From NCBI RefSeq assembly GCF_014204795.1, contig NZ_JACHMB010000001.1, forward strand, positions 6,336,501 to 6,400,500: a DNA stretch of 64,000 bases, read 5' to 3'. Origin of the DNA: Nonomuraea jabiensis (GTDB lineage: Bacteria > Actinomycetota > Actinomycetes > Streptosporangiales > Streptosporangiaceae). Position numbers and translations under genes: made by a program. The notes under the pieces were generated by a model. That model saw only the letters and a list, made by a program, of their open reading frames with translations, did not search any database and was not told where the DNA came from. Numbering within the stretch: position 1 is the first letter of the stretch; every line of letters begins with the position of its first letter. Shown in pieces: positions 52,306 to 59,590 of the stretch.

Positions 52306-53418
52306 ATGATCCCGTTGTTCAAGGTGCCGATGTCCGACGAGGCGCCGGCCGCCGTCGCCGAGGTGGTCGGCAGCGGCCAGATCGGCCAGGGGGCCAAGGT
52401 CGTCGAGTTCGAGGAGGCGCTGGCCGCCAGGATCGGCAACCCCAGGGTGGCCACCGTCAACAGCGCCACCGCCGGGCTCCAGCTCGCGCTGCGCCTGGTC
52501 GCCGGCGACGACGACGGCCAGGGCGAGGTGCTGTCCACGCCGCTGACCATGGAGGCCACCAACTGGGCGATCCTGGCCAACCGGCTGCGGATCAAGTGGG
52601 TGGACGTCGACCCGGCCACCCTCAACGTCGACCTCGACGACCTGGCCAGGAAGATCACGCCCAGGACCCGCGCCATCATGGTCGTGCACTTCGCCGGATA
52701 CCCGGTGGACCTCGACCGGCTGGCCGCCATCCTCGACGACGCCGAGGCCGCGTTCGGCTCCCGGATCACCGTGATCGAGGACTGCGCGCACGCCTGGGGC
52801 GCCACCTACCGCGGCGCGCCGATCGGCACCCACGGCAACATCTCCGTCTTCAGCTTCCAGGCCATCAAGCACCTCACCACCGGCGACGGCGGCGCGCTCG
52901 CGCTGCCCACCGACGAGCTGCACGAGCGGGCCAGGCTGCTGCGCTGGTTCGGCATCGACCGCAGCGCCGACCGGCTGCGCAACCCGCCCGACGTGCCCGA
53001 GTGGGGCTACAAGTTCCACATGACCGACATCAACGCCTCGATCGGGCTGGCCAACCTGGCCAAGGCGGACGAGGTGGTGGCCAGGCACCGCGACAACGCC
53101 GCCTTCTACGACCGGGAGCTCGCCGGCGTGCCCGGGCTGGAGCTGACCGAACGCGCTGGCGACCGCCAGTCCTCCTTCTGGATCTACCCGATGAAGGTGG
53201 ACGACCGGGACGGGTTCCTCAAGCGCATGGACGCGGCCGGGATCATGGCCAGCAACGTGCACGAGCGCAACGACCTGCACACGTGCGTGCGCGAGTACGC
53301 CGCCCTGCTCCCCGGCCTGGAGCGGGTCGCCAGGCGCGTGGTGTGCGTGCCGGTGGGCTGGTGGGTCACCGACGAGCAGCGCGGCCACATCGTGGACACC
53401 ATCAAGGAGGGCTGGTGA
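52306..53418 (+). CDS. DegT/DnrJ/EryC1-family sugar aminotransferase
   Basis: A 370-residue PLP-dependent aminotransferase. VNSATAGLQLAL, VEDCAHAWGATYRG-like loop (IEDCAHAWGA), SFQAIKHLTTGDGGAL with the PLP Lys, and MTDINASIGLANL are family motifs. It transfers an amino group to a keto-sugar nucleotide, at C3 or C4 of a dTDP-keto-6-deoxysugar. With rfbA, rfbB and rfbC it predicts an aminodeoxysugar on the product. Its stop overlaps the GTG of the acyltransferase gene (GTGA, 53415-53418). A role in making an amine starter is a weaker alternative. Confidence 0.92.
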   Translation: MIPLFKVPMSDEAPAAVAEVVGSGQIGQGAKVVEFEEALAARIGNPRVATVNSATAGLQLALRLVAGDDDGQGEVLSTPLTMEATNWAILANRLRIKWVDVDPATLNVDLDDLARKITPRTRAIMVVHFAGYPVDLDRLAAILDDAEAAFGSRITVIEDCAHAWGATYRGAPIGTHGNISVFSFQAIKHLTTGDGGALALPTDELHERARLLRWFGIDRSADRLRNPPDVPEWGYKFHMTDINASIGLANLAKADEVVARHRDNAAFYDRELAGVPGLELTERAGDRQSSFWIYPMKVDDRDGFLKRMDAAGIMASNVHERNDLHTCVREYAALLPGLERVARRVVCVPVGWWVTDEQRGHIVDTIKEGW

Positions 53419-54350
53419 CCTCGCCGCGGACCGCGATCGTCTTCCCCGGGATGGGCCCGGTCGCCTTCGCCGACGTCGCCGACTTCATGCGGGGCGATCC
53501 CGCGGCGCGGCGGCTGATCGCCGCCGCCGACGACGTCCTCGGCTACTCGCTGGTGGACCGCTTCCAGGAGTCCCGGAGCGACTACAGCGAGGCCGCCCAG
53601 GTGGCGTTCATGGTGAACTGCGTGGCCCTCGCGGACTGGGCCGAGCGGACCCTGGGCGTGGAGCCGTCGGTGTGCGTCGGCCCGAGCTTCGGCGGCAAGG
53701 CGGCCGCCGCGTACTCGGGCGCCCTGTCCTTCGAGGACGCCGTGCGCATGACGGCCGGCCTGGCCCGCTGCACCGACGACTACTTCGCCCACGAGCACCG
53801 GGACATCGTCACCCACTCCTTCGTGCGCACCCCCGAGCCCGCGCTGCGGGAGGTGCTGGCCGAGCTGGACGAGCGCGGCGAGTGGTACGACCTGTCCTGC
53901 TACATCGACCACGACTTCTACATGCTCTCCCTGGCCGAGCGGCAGGTGGAGTGGCTGCAGCAGCGGGTACGCGCCATCGGCGGGCTCCCGCTGTACACGA
54001 TGCGCCCGCCGATGCACTCGGCCGCCTTCCGGCCGCTGCGGCGGCGGGCCGAGGAGGAGGTCTTCGACGGCCTCCGGTTCGCCGACCCGAGGCTGCCGGT
54101 GGTGGACGACCACGACGGCGCCCTGCTGACGACCGGGGACGGCGTGCGGACGATGCTGCTCGACGGCTTCGTACGGCCCCTGCGCTGGCCCGAGGTGGTG
54201 GCGGCGCTGCGGCGCCTGGAGGTGGCCAGGGTGTGCGTCTCCGGCCCGGACAGCCTGTTCGGCCGGGTGGCGGTCACCAGGGAGAGCTTCGCGGTGACAC
54301 CGGTGAACCCGAGACTGGCGATGATGCCCCGCCCGGCTCCGGTGGCGTAG
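53415..54350 (+). CDS. Discrete acyltransferase with GPSFGG nucleophile elbow
   Basis: A 311-residue stand-alone member of the malonyl transferase/AT fold (VFPGMGPVAF at the start). The nucleophile Ser91 sits in GPSFGG, not the usual GHSxGE, while the partner His201 is present in PMHSAAF. Loss of the His before Ser and of the Glu after it suggests a non-malonyl substrate or protein-to-protein transfer. Discrete ATs in macrolactam clusters (VinK type) pass an aminoacyl group from a free ACP to the PKS; the nearby ACP and adenylating enzyme support that reading. Last gene of the plus-strand operon. Confidence 0.83.
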   Translation: MTSPRTAIVFPGMGPVAFADVADFMRGDPAARRLIAAADDVLGYSLVDRFQESRSDYSEAAQVAFMVNCVALADWAERTLGVEPSVCVGPSFGGKAAAAYSGALSFEDAVRMTAGLARCTDDYFAHEHRDIVTHSFVRTPEPALREVLAELDERGEWYDLSCYIDHDFYMLSLAERQVEWLQQRVRAIGGLPLYTMRPPMHSAAFRPLRRRAEEEVFDGLRFADPRLPVVDDHDGALLTTGDGVRTMLLDGFVRPLRWPEVVAALRRLEVARVCVSGPDSLFGRVAVTRESFAVTPVNPRLAMMPRPAPVA

Positions 54351-54410
54351 CCCGGCATGCGACGAGGCCACGGCTCACCTGGTGATGAGCGCGTGGCCTC
54401 GTCGCGGGCG

Positions 54411-54659
54411 TCAGCCGGCGGTCTCGGAAATCCGGCCCAGCGTGTTCCACAGGACGGCGGGGGTCTGGAAGGTCTCGGGGGTCAGCGCGTCGTCCCGGAA
54501 TCGCACCCCGTACGTGTCCTCCAGGTCGCCCAGCAATTGCACGATGCCGAGCGAGTCGAGGCCGAAGTCCAGCAGCGCGACATCCTCCCGGAGTTTCTCG
54601 TCGGCCGGGAGAAAAGGCAGGTGCTGGCGCAGGATCTCCTCGAAGCGGTTGTCCCACAT
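54411..54659 (-). CDS. Discrete acyl/peptidyl carrier protein
   Basis: An 82-residue carrier protein with the phosphopantetheine site DFGLDSLGIVQLLGDLE (Ser36). Acidic, four-helix pattern, no fused domains. Divergent from the adenylating enzyme at 54799, its likely loader, and convergent with the acyltransferase, its likely unloader. AGAAAGGA lies about 11 nt before ATG. It probably carries the starter amino acid. Confidence 0.93.
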   Translation of the reverse strand: MWDNRFEEILRQHLPFLPADEKLREDVALLDFGLDSLGIVQLLGDLEDTYGVRFRDDALTPETFQTPAVLWNTLGRISETAG

Positions 54660-54733
54660 GGCGCGCGGATTCCTTTCTCAATCGAATTATCTGGACCTGA
54701 CGTTATAGCGCGGAATCCCTGATGTCCACGGAT

Positions 54734-54780
54734 TTGACAGAAGAATCTGATAAACATATTCCGGGCGGTCGCCCGGAATA
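54734..54780 (+). promoter_or_regulatory. Promoter of the adenylation gene with a perfect 10-bp inverted repeat
   Basis: TTGACA (54734-54739), 17-bp spacer, TATTCC (54757-54762). TATTCCGGGC and GCCCGGAATA (54757-54780) form a perfect 10-bp inverted repeat with a 4-nt loop that covers the -10 box and expected start point, and ends 18 bp before the ATG. It can be an operator or, in RNA, a hairpin near the 5' end. The divergent ACP promoter is less clear (TATAAC on the minus strand). Confidence 0.65.
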
Positions 54781-54798
54781 ATTGTGGCCGGAGGAACA

Positions 54799-56310
54799 AT
54801 GACCGGAGAATGCAGCCCCGCCCTCTATGAATTCTTTCTGCGCGGTCTGGCGAAGTCGCCCGGCCGGGCGGCGTTCCGGGCCGGCGCGGACACCTTGACC
54901 TACGACCAGGTCCACCGGCTGGCCCTGCTGTGGGGCGGCGCGCTGCTGCGCACGTCGCCCACCGCCGTCGGGGTGCTCGCCGCCAAGGGGACCGTCTCCT
55001 ACGTCGGGATCCTCGCCGGCCTCTTCGCCGGGGTGACCGTCGTGCCGCTGCAGCCGGACTTCCCGGCCGCGCGCACCAGGCAGATGATCGAGGCGGCCGG
55101 GGTGTCGGCGCTCGTCGTCGACGAACGCGGGCAGAAGATCGCCGAGGAGCTGCGGGGCCAGGGCATGGACCTCGCCGTCCTCGCGCCCGAGGCCGACCCG
55201 ATGGACCCCGGGCTCGCCCTCCCACGGCCCCGGCCGGTTGATGCCGGCGACATCGCGTACGTGCTGTTCACCTCGGGTTCCACCGGGACGCCCAAGGGCG
55301 TGCCGATCACCCATGGCAACACCGCCCACTACTTCCGGTTCCTGGCCGGTCGGTACGACTTCACCAGCGACGACGTCTTCTCCCAGACGTTCGACCTGAC
55401 CTTCGACTGCGCCATGTTCGACCTGTTCTGCGCCTGGGGGGCCGGGGCGACGTCCGTGGCCGTGCCGCCGCACGCGTACCGGAACCTGCCGCGCTTCCTC
55501 GCCGAGCAGGGGATCACGGTGTGGTTCTCCACCCCCAGCGCCATCTCGATGGTGCGCAGGACCGGTGGTCTCGGCGCCGCCGCCATGCCGTTCCTGCGCT
55601 GGAGCTTCTTCGCCGGAGAGGCGCTGAAGGTCGCGGACGCCACCGACTGGCAGCGGGCCGCCCCCGCCTCCGTCCTGGAGAACCTGTACGGCCCGACCGA
55701 GCTGACCATCACCATCGTCGGTCACCGCTGGTCCCAGGAGACCTCGCCCGGGCTGGGCGTCAACGGCCTGTCGCCGATCGGGTACGTCAACGACGGCCAC
55801 GACCACCTGCTGCTCGACGACGAGGGACGGCCGACCGACACCGAGGGCGAGCTGTGGATCACCGGCCCGCAGACCACCCCCGGATACCTCGACCCCGAGC
55901 AGAACCACGGCCGGTTCGTCGAGCGCGACGGCCGCCTCTGGTACAACACCGGCGACCGCGTCCGGCGCGCCGCCAACGGCGAGCTCGTCTATCTCGGCCG
56001 GGGCGACGCCCAGGTCCAGGTGCAGGGCTGGCGCGTCGAGCTGGCCGAGATCGACCACGCCGTACGCGGCTGCGACGGCGTCGAGGACGCGGTGACGGTG
56101 AGCACCACGGCCGACGACGCCACCGCGCTCGTCGTGTTCTACACCGGAGCCCCCGCGCCGCCGGCCCGCTTCGCCGCCCAGCTCCGCAGGACGCTGCCGG
56201 CGGGCCTCATCCCCAGGCACTACCACCACCTGGACGAGCTGCCGCTGAACCCCAACCGCAAGGTCGACCGGGCCGGCCTGCGGGCCCGGGCCGCGGAGCT
56301 GGTCGGCTGA
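54799..56310 (+). CDS. Amino-acid adenylating enzyme (stand-alone A domain)
   Basis: A 503-residue ANL-family ligase. Core motifs: YVLFTSGSTGTPKGVPITHG (A3), NLYGPTE (A5), GELWITGP and YNTGDRVRRAANGELVYLGRGDAQVQVQGWRVELAEIDHA (A6-A8), NPNRKVDRAGL (A10 Lys). In FDCAMFDLF, Asp203 is at the position of PheA Asp235, which binds the substrate amino group, so an amino acid is expected. GGAGGA precedes the ATG at 54799. With the divergent ACP it forms a free loading pair; VinN-like enzymes in macrolactam clusters and prolyl-AMP ligases have the same size and setting. Exact amino acid not predicted. Confidence 0.9.
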   Translation: MTGECSPALYEFFLRGLAKSPGRAAFRAGADTLTYDQVHRLALLWGGALLRTSPTAVGVLAAKGTVSYVGILAGLFAGVTVVPLQPDFPAARTRQMIEAAGVSALVVDERGQKIAEELRGQGMDLAVLAPEADPMDPGLALPRPRPVDAGDIAYVLFTSGSTGTPKGVPITHGNTAHYFRFLAGRYDFTSDDVFSQTFDLTFDCAMFDLFCAWGAGATSVAVPPHAYRNLPRFLAEQGITVWFSTPSAISMVRRTGGLGAAAMPFLRWSFFAGEALKVADATDWQRAAPASVLENLYGPTELTITIVGHRWSQETSPGLGVNGLSPIGYVNDGHDHLLLDDEGRPTDTEGELWITGPQTTPGYLDPEQNHGRFVERDGRLWYNTGDRVRRAANGELVYLGRGDAQVQVQGWRVELAEIDHAVRGCDGVEDAVTVSTTADDATALVVFYTGAPAPPARFAAQLRRTLPAGLIPRHYHHLDELPLNPNRKVDRAGLRARAAELVG

Positions 56311-56330
56311 GCCGCGGACGCGGGGCTGGT

Positions 56331-57293
56331 TCAGCCCCGCATCCCGCGGCGCAGCGAGAAGATCATGTCCTCGCGCATCTTCTTCGTGATCTCGGCGTGC
56401 GCGATCACCGACGCGCCGTGGAAGGTCCCCGGATACAGTACGAGCTCCGTCGCGACCCCCGCCTGGACGAGCCGCTGGGCGTACTCGATGCCCTCGTCGC
56501 GCAGCGGGTCGAACTCGCACACCACCACCAGCGCCGGGGGCAGGCCGGTGAGGTCGCCGGCCCGCATGGGCGCCGCGTAGGGGGACACGTCCGGTCCTCC
56601 CGGAGCCGGGCCGTCCTTGAGGTAGTACCGCCACATGGCCTCGTTGTTGCGGCTGTTCCAGCTGGGCGTGTCGACGAAGTCCCGCATGGATCGCGTCGTC
56701 ATCCGGTCGTCCAGCACCGGCACGTCCAGGAACTGGAAGCAGATCTCCGGGCCGCCGCGGTCGCGGGCGAGCAGCGAGACCGCCGCCGAGAGGTTCCCGC
56801 CGGCGCTGTCGCCGCCGACCGCGATCCGCCCGGGGTCCACGCCGAGCTCCCCGGCCGCGGCGTGCAACCACCTCAGCGACGCGTACGTGTCCTCCAGCGC
56901 TCCGGGGAACGGGGTGTCAGGGGAGAGCCGGTAGTCGACCGACACCACGACGGCGCCGACCCGGTCGGCGATCTCCGTGCACCGGGCGTCGAACACCACT
57001 AAGTCGGAGGCGACGAATCCGCCCCCGTGCAGGTAGAGGAGCGCCGGACGGGGGCGGTCCGCGGCGGGCGGCCGGTAGAGGCGTACCTTCACCGGTGGCG
57101 CGCCCTCGGGGCCGGGGATCTCGCGATCGCTGATGTCCACGGGCTGCTCGGGCGTGTAATGCGGGAGCTTGTCGTGGAAGGCCTGCTCTTCTTCGGGGGT
57201 GAGGGTGATCTCCCGGTTGACGACCTGGGAGAGTTCGACGTCGGGGATCATCGACGCCCACGGCGCGAGCTCTGAGTCGAGGTTGTAGCGCAT
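56331..57293 (-). CDS. Alpha/beta hydrolase, HSL (hormone-sensitive-lipase) type
   Basis: A 320-residue esterase of the HSL group: LLYLHGGGFVASD (oxyanion hole HGGG), VGGDSAGGNLSAAV with the nucleophile Ser, EFDPLRDEG with the Asp and FHGAS with the His. GGAGGA is 7 nt before the ATG at 57293. Lies downstream of the SDR (101 bp) on the minus strand and convergent with the adenylation gene (20 bp). Might hydrolyse an ester or amide on the product, or remove an aminoacyl protecting group; not predictable. HSL members usually prefer short-chain esters. Confidence 0.88.
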   Translation of the reverse strand: MRYNLDSELAPWASMIPDVELSQVVNREITLTPEEEQAFHDKLPHYTPEQPVDISDREIPGPEGAPPVKVRLYRPPAADRPRPALLYLHGGGFVASDLVVFDARCTEIADRVGAVVVSVDYRLSPDTPFPGALEDTYASLRWLHAAAGELGVDPGRIAVGGDSAGGNLSAAVSLLARDRGGPEICFQFLDVPVLDDRMTTRSMRDFVDTPSWNSRNNEAMWRYYLKDGPAPGGPDVSPYAAPMRAGDLTGLPPALVVVCEFDPLRDEGIEYAQRLVQAGVATELVLYPGTFHGASVIAHAEITKKMREDMIFSLRRGMRG

Positions 57294-57394
57294 GAGTTCA
57301 TCCTCCGTGCCGGGGCGGGGCCGGGTCATCCGCCGAATGGCCGCGGCCGGGCGGGTGCGCCCGGCCGAACGGCGGTGTTCATGGGGTGGCGTTG

Positions 57395-58156
57395 CTACTG
57401 CGCGGTGGCGCCGCCGTCGATGGCCAGGGCCGCGCCGGTGATGAAGGCCGCGTCGTCGCTGAGGAGGAACGAGACGAGCGCGGCGATCTCGTCGGGACGC
57501 GCCGCCCGCCCCGAGGGGTTGGGCACCCGGGTCTCCAGCGGCCCGTCCAGCGGCGCTCCCAGCAGGTTGCGGAGCAGCGGGGTGTCGACGTTGCCGGTGA
57601 CCAGCGCGTTGACCCGTAGGCCCCGCTCGGCGTTCTCCAGGGCGACGGCCCTGGTCAGGCCCACCACGCCGTGCTTGGCGGCCACGTACGGCGCCGCGCC
57701 CGGGATCCCGGCGCAGCCGTAGGTGGAGGCGTTCGTCACGATCGAGCCCCCACCCGTGGCCAGGATCGCCGGGACCTGGTGCTTGAGGCCGTAGAAGACG
57801 CTGGTGAGGTTCTGCTCCAGGTCCGCCCGCCAGTGGGCCTCGTCCACGTCGGACACCAACCCGGTCCCGTTCACGCCGCCGACGTTGTTGAACGCCCCGT
57901 CCAGCCGGCCGAACTCCGTGACCGCCGAGCGCACCACCCGTTCGGCGTCGGCCTCCACCGTGACGTCGGCCGGGACGAACAGCGCCCGGCCGCCCTTCGC
58001 CTGGATGTCGGCCGCCACCTGCGCGCCGACATCCTCGCGCCGGGCCGCGATCACCACGGCGCCGCCGTCGGCGGCGACCCGCTCCGCGACGGCCTTGCCG
58101 ATGCCGGAAGTCCCTCCTGTGATCACGACGACCTTGGAAGCCAGGTCAGCAGCCAC
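57395..58156 (-). CDS. SDR oxidoreductase of the polyketide cluster
   Basis: A 253-residue classical SDR: TGGTSGIG, NNVGGVN, IVTNASTYG, YVAAKHG and ITGAALAIDGG. Arg residues after strand 2 (AARRED) suggest NADP(H). GTG start with GGAGGA 6 nt upstream, 17 bp after the CCR stop, so it is co-transcribed with CCR and the PKS. Could reduce the 3-oxoacyl intermediate of the extender pathway, a keto group on the sugar, or the polyketide itself. Confidence 0.87.
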   Translation of the reverse strand: MAADLASKVVVITGGTSGIGKAVAERVAADGGAVVIAARREDVGAQVAADIQAKGGRALFVPADVTVEADAERVVRSAVTEFGRLDGAFNNVGGVNGTGLVSDVDEAHWRADLEQNLTSVFYGLKHQVPAILATGGGSIVTNASTYGCAGIPGAAPYVAAKHGVVGLTRAVALENAERGLRVNALVTGNVDTPLLRNLLGAPLDGPLETRVPNPSGRAARPDEIAALVSFLLSDDAAFITGAALAIDGGATAQ

Positions 58157-58173
58157 GTTTCATCCTCCGCAAG

Positions 58174-59520
58174 CTAGTTGTCCGCGGGTTCGCGGAACCG
58201 GTTGATCTGGTCGATGTGGCGGGCGCGGAACTCGGGGTCGTCGACGCCGAGACCGGGGCGCGGCGCCAGGCAGAGCACCCCGACCTTGCCGCTGTGGGCG
58301 TTCGCGTGGACGCGGCGGGTCGCCACCCCGACCTCGTCGAGGTCGTAGACGGCGGACAGGGTGGGGTGGACCGCCCCCTTGGCGATGAGCCGGTTGGCCT
58401 CCCAGGCCTCCCGGTAGTTCGCGAAATGGGTGCCGACGATCCGCTTCAGCGCCATCCACAGGTAGCGGTTGTCGTACTGGTGCTGGTAGCCGGAGGTGGA
58501 GGCGCAGGTGACGATCGTGCCGCCGCGGCGGGCCACGTACACGCTCGCGCCCATCGTTTCCCGGCCGGGGTGCTCGAAGACCACGTCGGGGTCGTCGCCG
58601 CCGGTCAGGTCCCGGATCCGCGCCCCGAACCGCTTCCACTCCTTGGGGTCGGGCGTCTCCGGGTCCTTCCAGAACCGGAAGCCCTCCTCGGCCCGGTTGA
58701 TGATCAGCTCGGCGCCCTGGGACCGGACCAGCTCCGCCTTGTGGTCGCTGGACACCACGCACACCGGGATCCCCCCGGCGCGCAGGACGAGCTGGGTGGC
58801 GTACGAGCCGAGCCCGCCCGCGGCACCCCAGATGAGCACCACGTCGCCGACCTTGATCTGCGCGCCGTTGCGCGAGATGAGCTGGCGGTAGGCCGTGGAG
58901 TGCACCAGGCCGGAGGACGCCGCCTCCTCCCAGGTCAGATGGGCGGGCTTGGGCATGAGCTGGTTCGCCTTGACCAGGCTGAGCTGCGCCAGCCCGCCGT
59001 AGTTGGTCTCGTACCCCCAGATGCGCTGGTCGGGGTCGAGCATGCTGTCGTCGTGGCCGTCGGCCGAGGAGAGCTCGACCGACAGGCAGTGCGCCACGAC
59101 CTTGTCCCCGACCTGCCAGCGGTGGACGCCGGGGCCCGTCTTCAGCACGACGCCGGACATGTCCGAACCGAGCACGTGGAAGGGCTGGTCGTGGATCCCG
59201 GCCGACGGGACCGCCTTCGCGTAGCGCTTCAGGAAGCCGAACGTGTGCATCGGCTCGAAGATGGCGCTCCACACCGTGTTGTAGTTGATGCTGCTCGCCA
59301 TCACCGCGACGAGCACCTCGCCCGGGCCGGGCTCCGGCGTGGGGACCTCGGACAGCGTCAGCGACTTCGCCGGATCGCGGTTCTCGGCCGGGATGTCGCC
59401 GAACATGTCCACGTCGTCGTGGAGCACGACCGCCGCCCGGTAGCTCTCCGGGATCGGGAGGTTCCTGAGCTGCTCGGCGTCGTACTGCTCGGACAGGATG
59501 ACGTCTCTGATTTCCTTCAT
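58174..59520 (-). CDS. ccr: Crotonyl-CoA carboxylase/reductase (alkylmalonyl-CoA forming)
   Basis: A 448-residue medium-chain reductase of the CCR family, which reduces 2-enoyl-CoA with NADPH while adding CO2 to give alkylmalonyl-CoA. HVLGSDMSGVVLKTGPGVHRW, RIWGYETNYGGLAQLSLVKANQLMPKP, SGLVHSTAYRQLIS, and KRIVGTHFANYREAWEANRLI are CCR hallmarks that separate it from simple quinone reductases. AAGGAG precedes ATG, 70 bp after the PKS stop. With KAS III and the hydroxyacyl-CoA dehydrogenase it completes an extender-unit pathway (ethylmalonyl or a longer/branched homologue). Confidence 0.94.
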   Translation of the reverse strand: MKEIRDVILSEQYDAEQLRNLPIPESYRAAVVLHDDVDMFGDIPAENRDPAKSLTLSEVPTPEPGPGEVLVAVMASSINYNTVWSAIFEPMHTFGFLKRYAKAVPSAGIHDQPFHVLGSDMSGVVLKTGPGVHRWQVGDKVVAHCLSVELSSADGHDDSMLDPDQRIWGYETNYGGLAQLSLVKANQLMPKPAHLTWEEAASSGLVHSTAYRQLISRNGAQIKVGDVVLIWGAAGGLGSYATQLVLRAGGIPVCVVSSDHKAELVRSQGAELIINRAEEGFRFWKDPETPDPKEWKRFGARIRDLTGGDDPDVVFEHPGRETMGASVYVARRGGTIVTCASTSGYQHQYDNRYLWMALKRIVGTHFANYREAWEANRLIAKGAVHPTLSAVYDLDEVGVATRRVHANAHSGKVGVLCLAPRPGLGVDDPEFRARHIDQINRFREPADN

Positions 59521-59590
59521 CGATGCTCCTTGGCGGGAGTTCGAGCGGGTGGGGGTCTGGGGCCGGCGACAGGACGCGCGGCCCGCCGGG

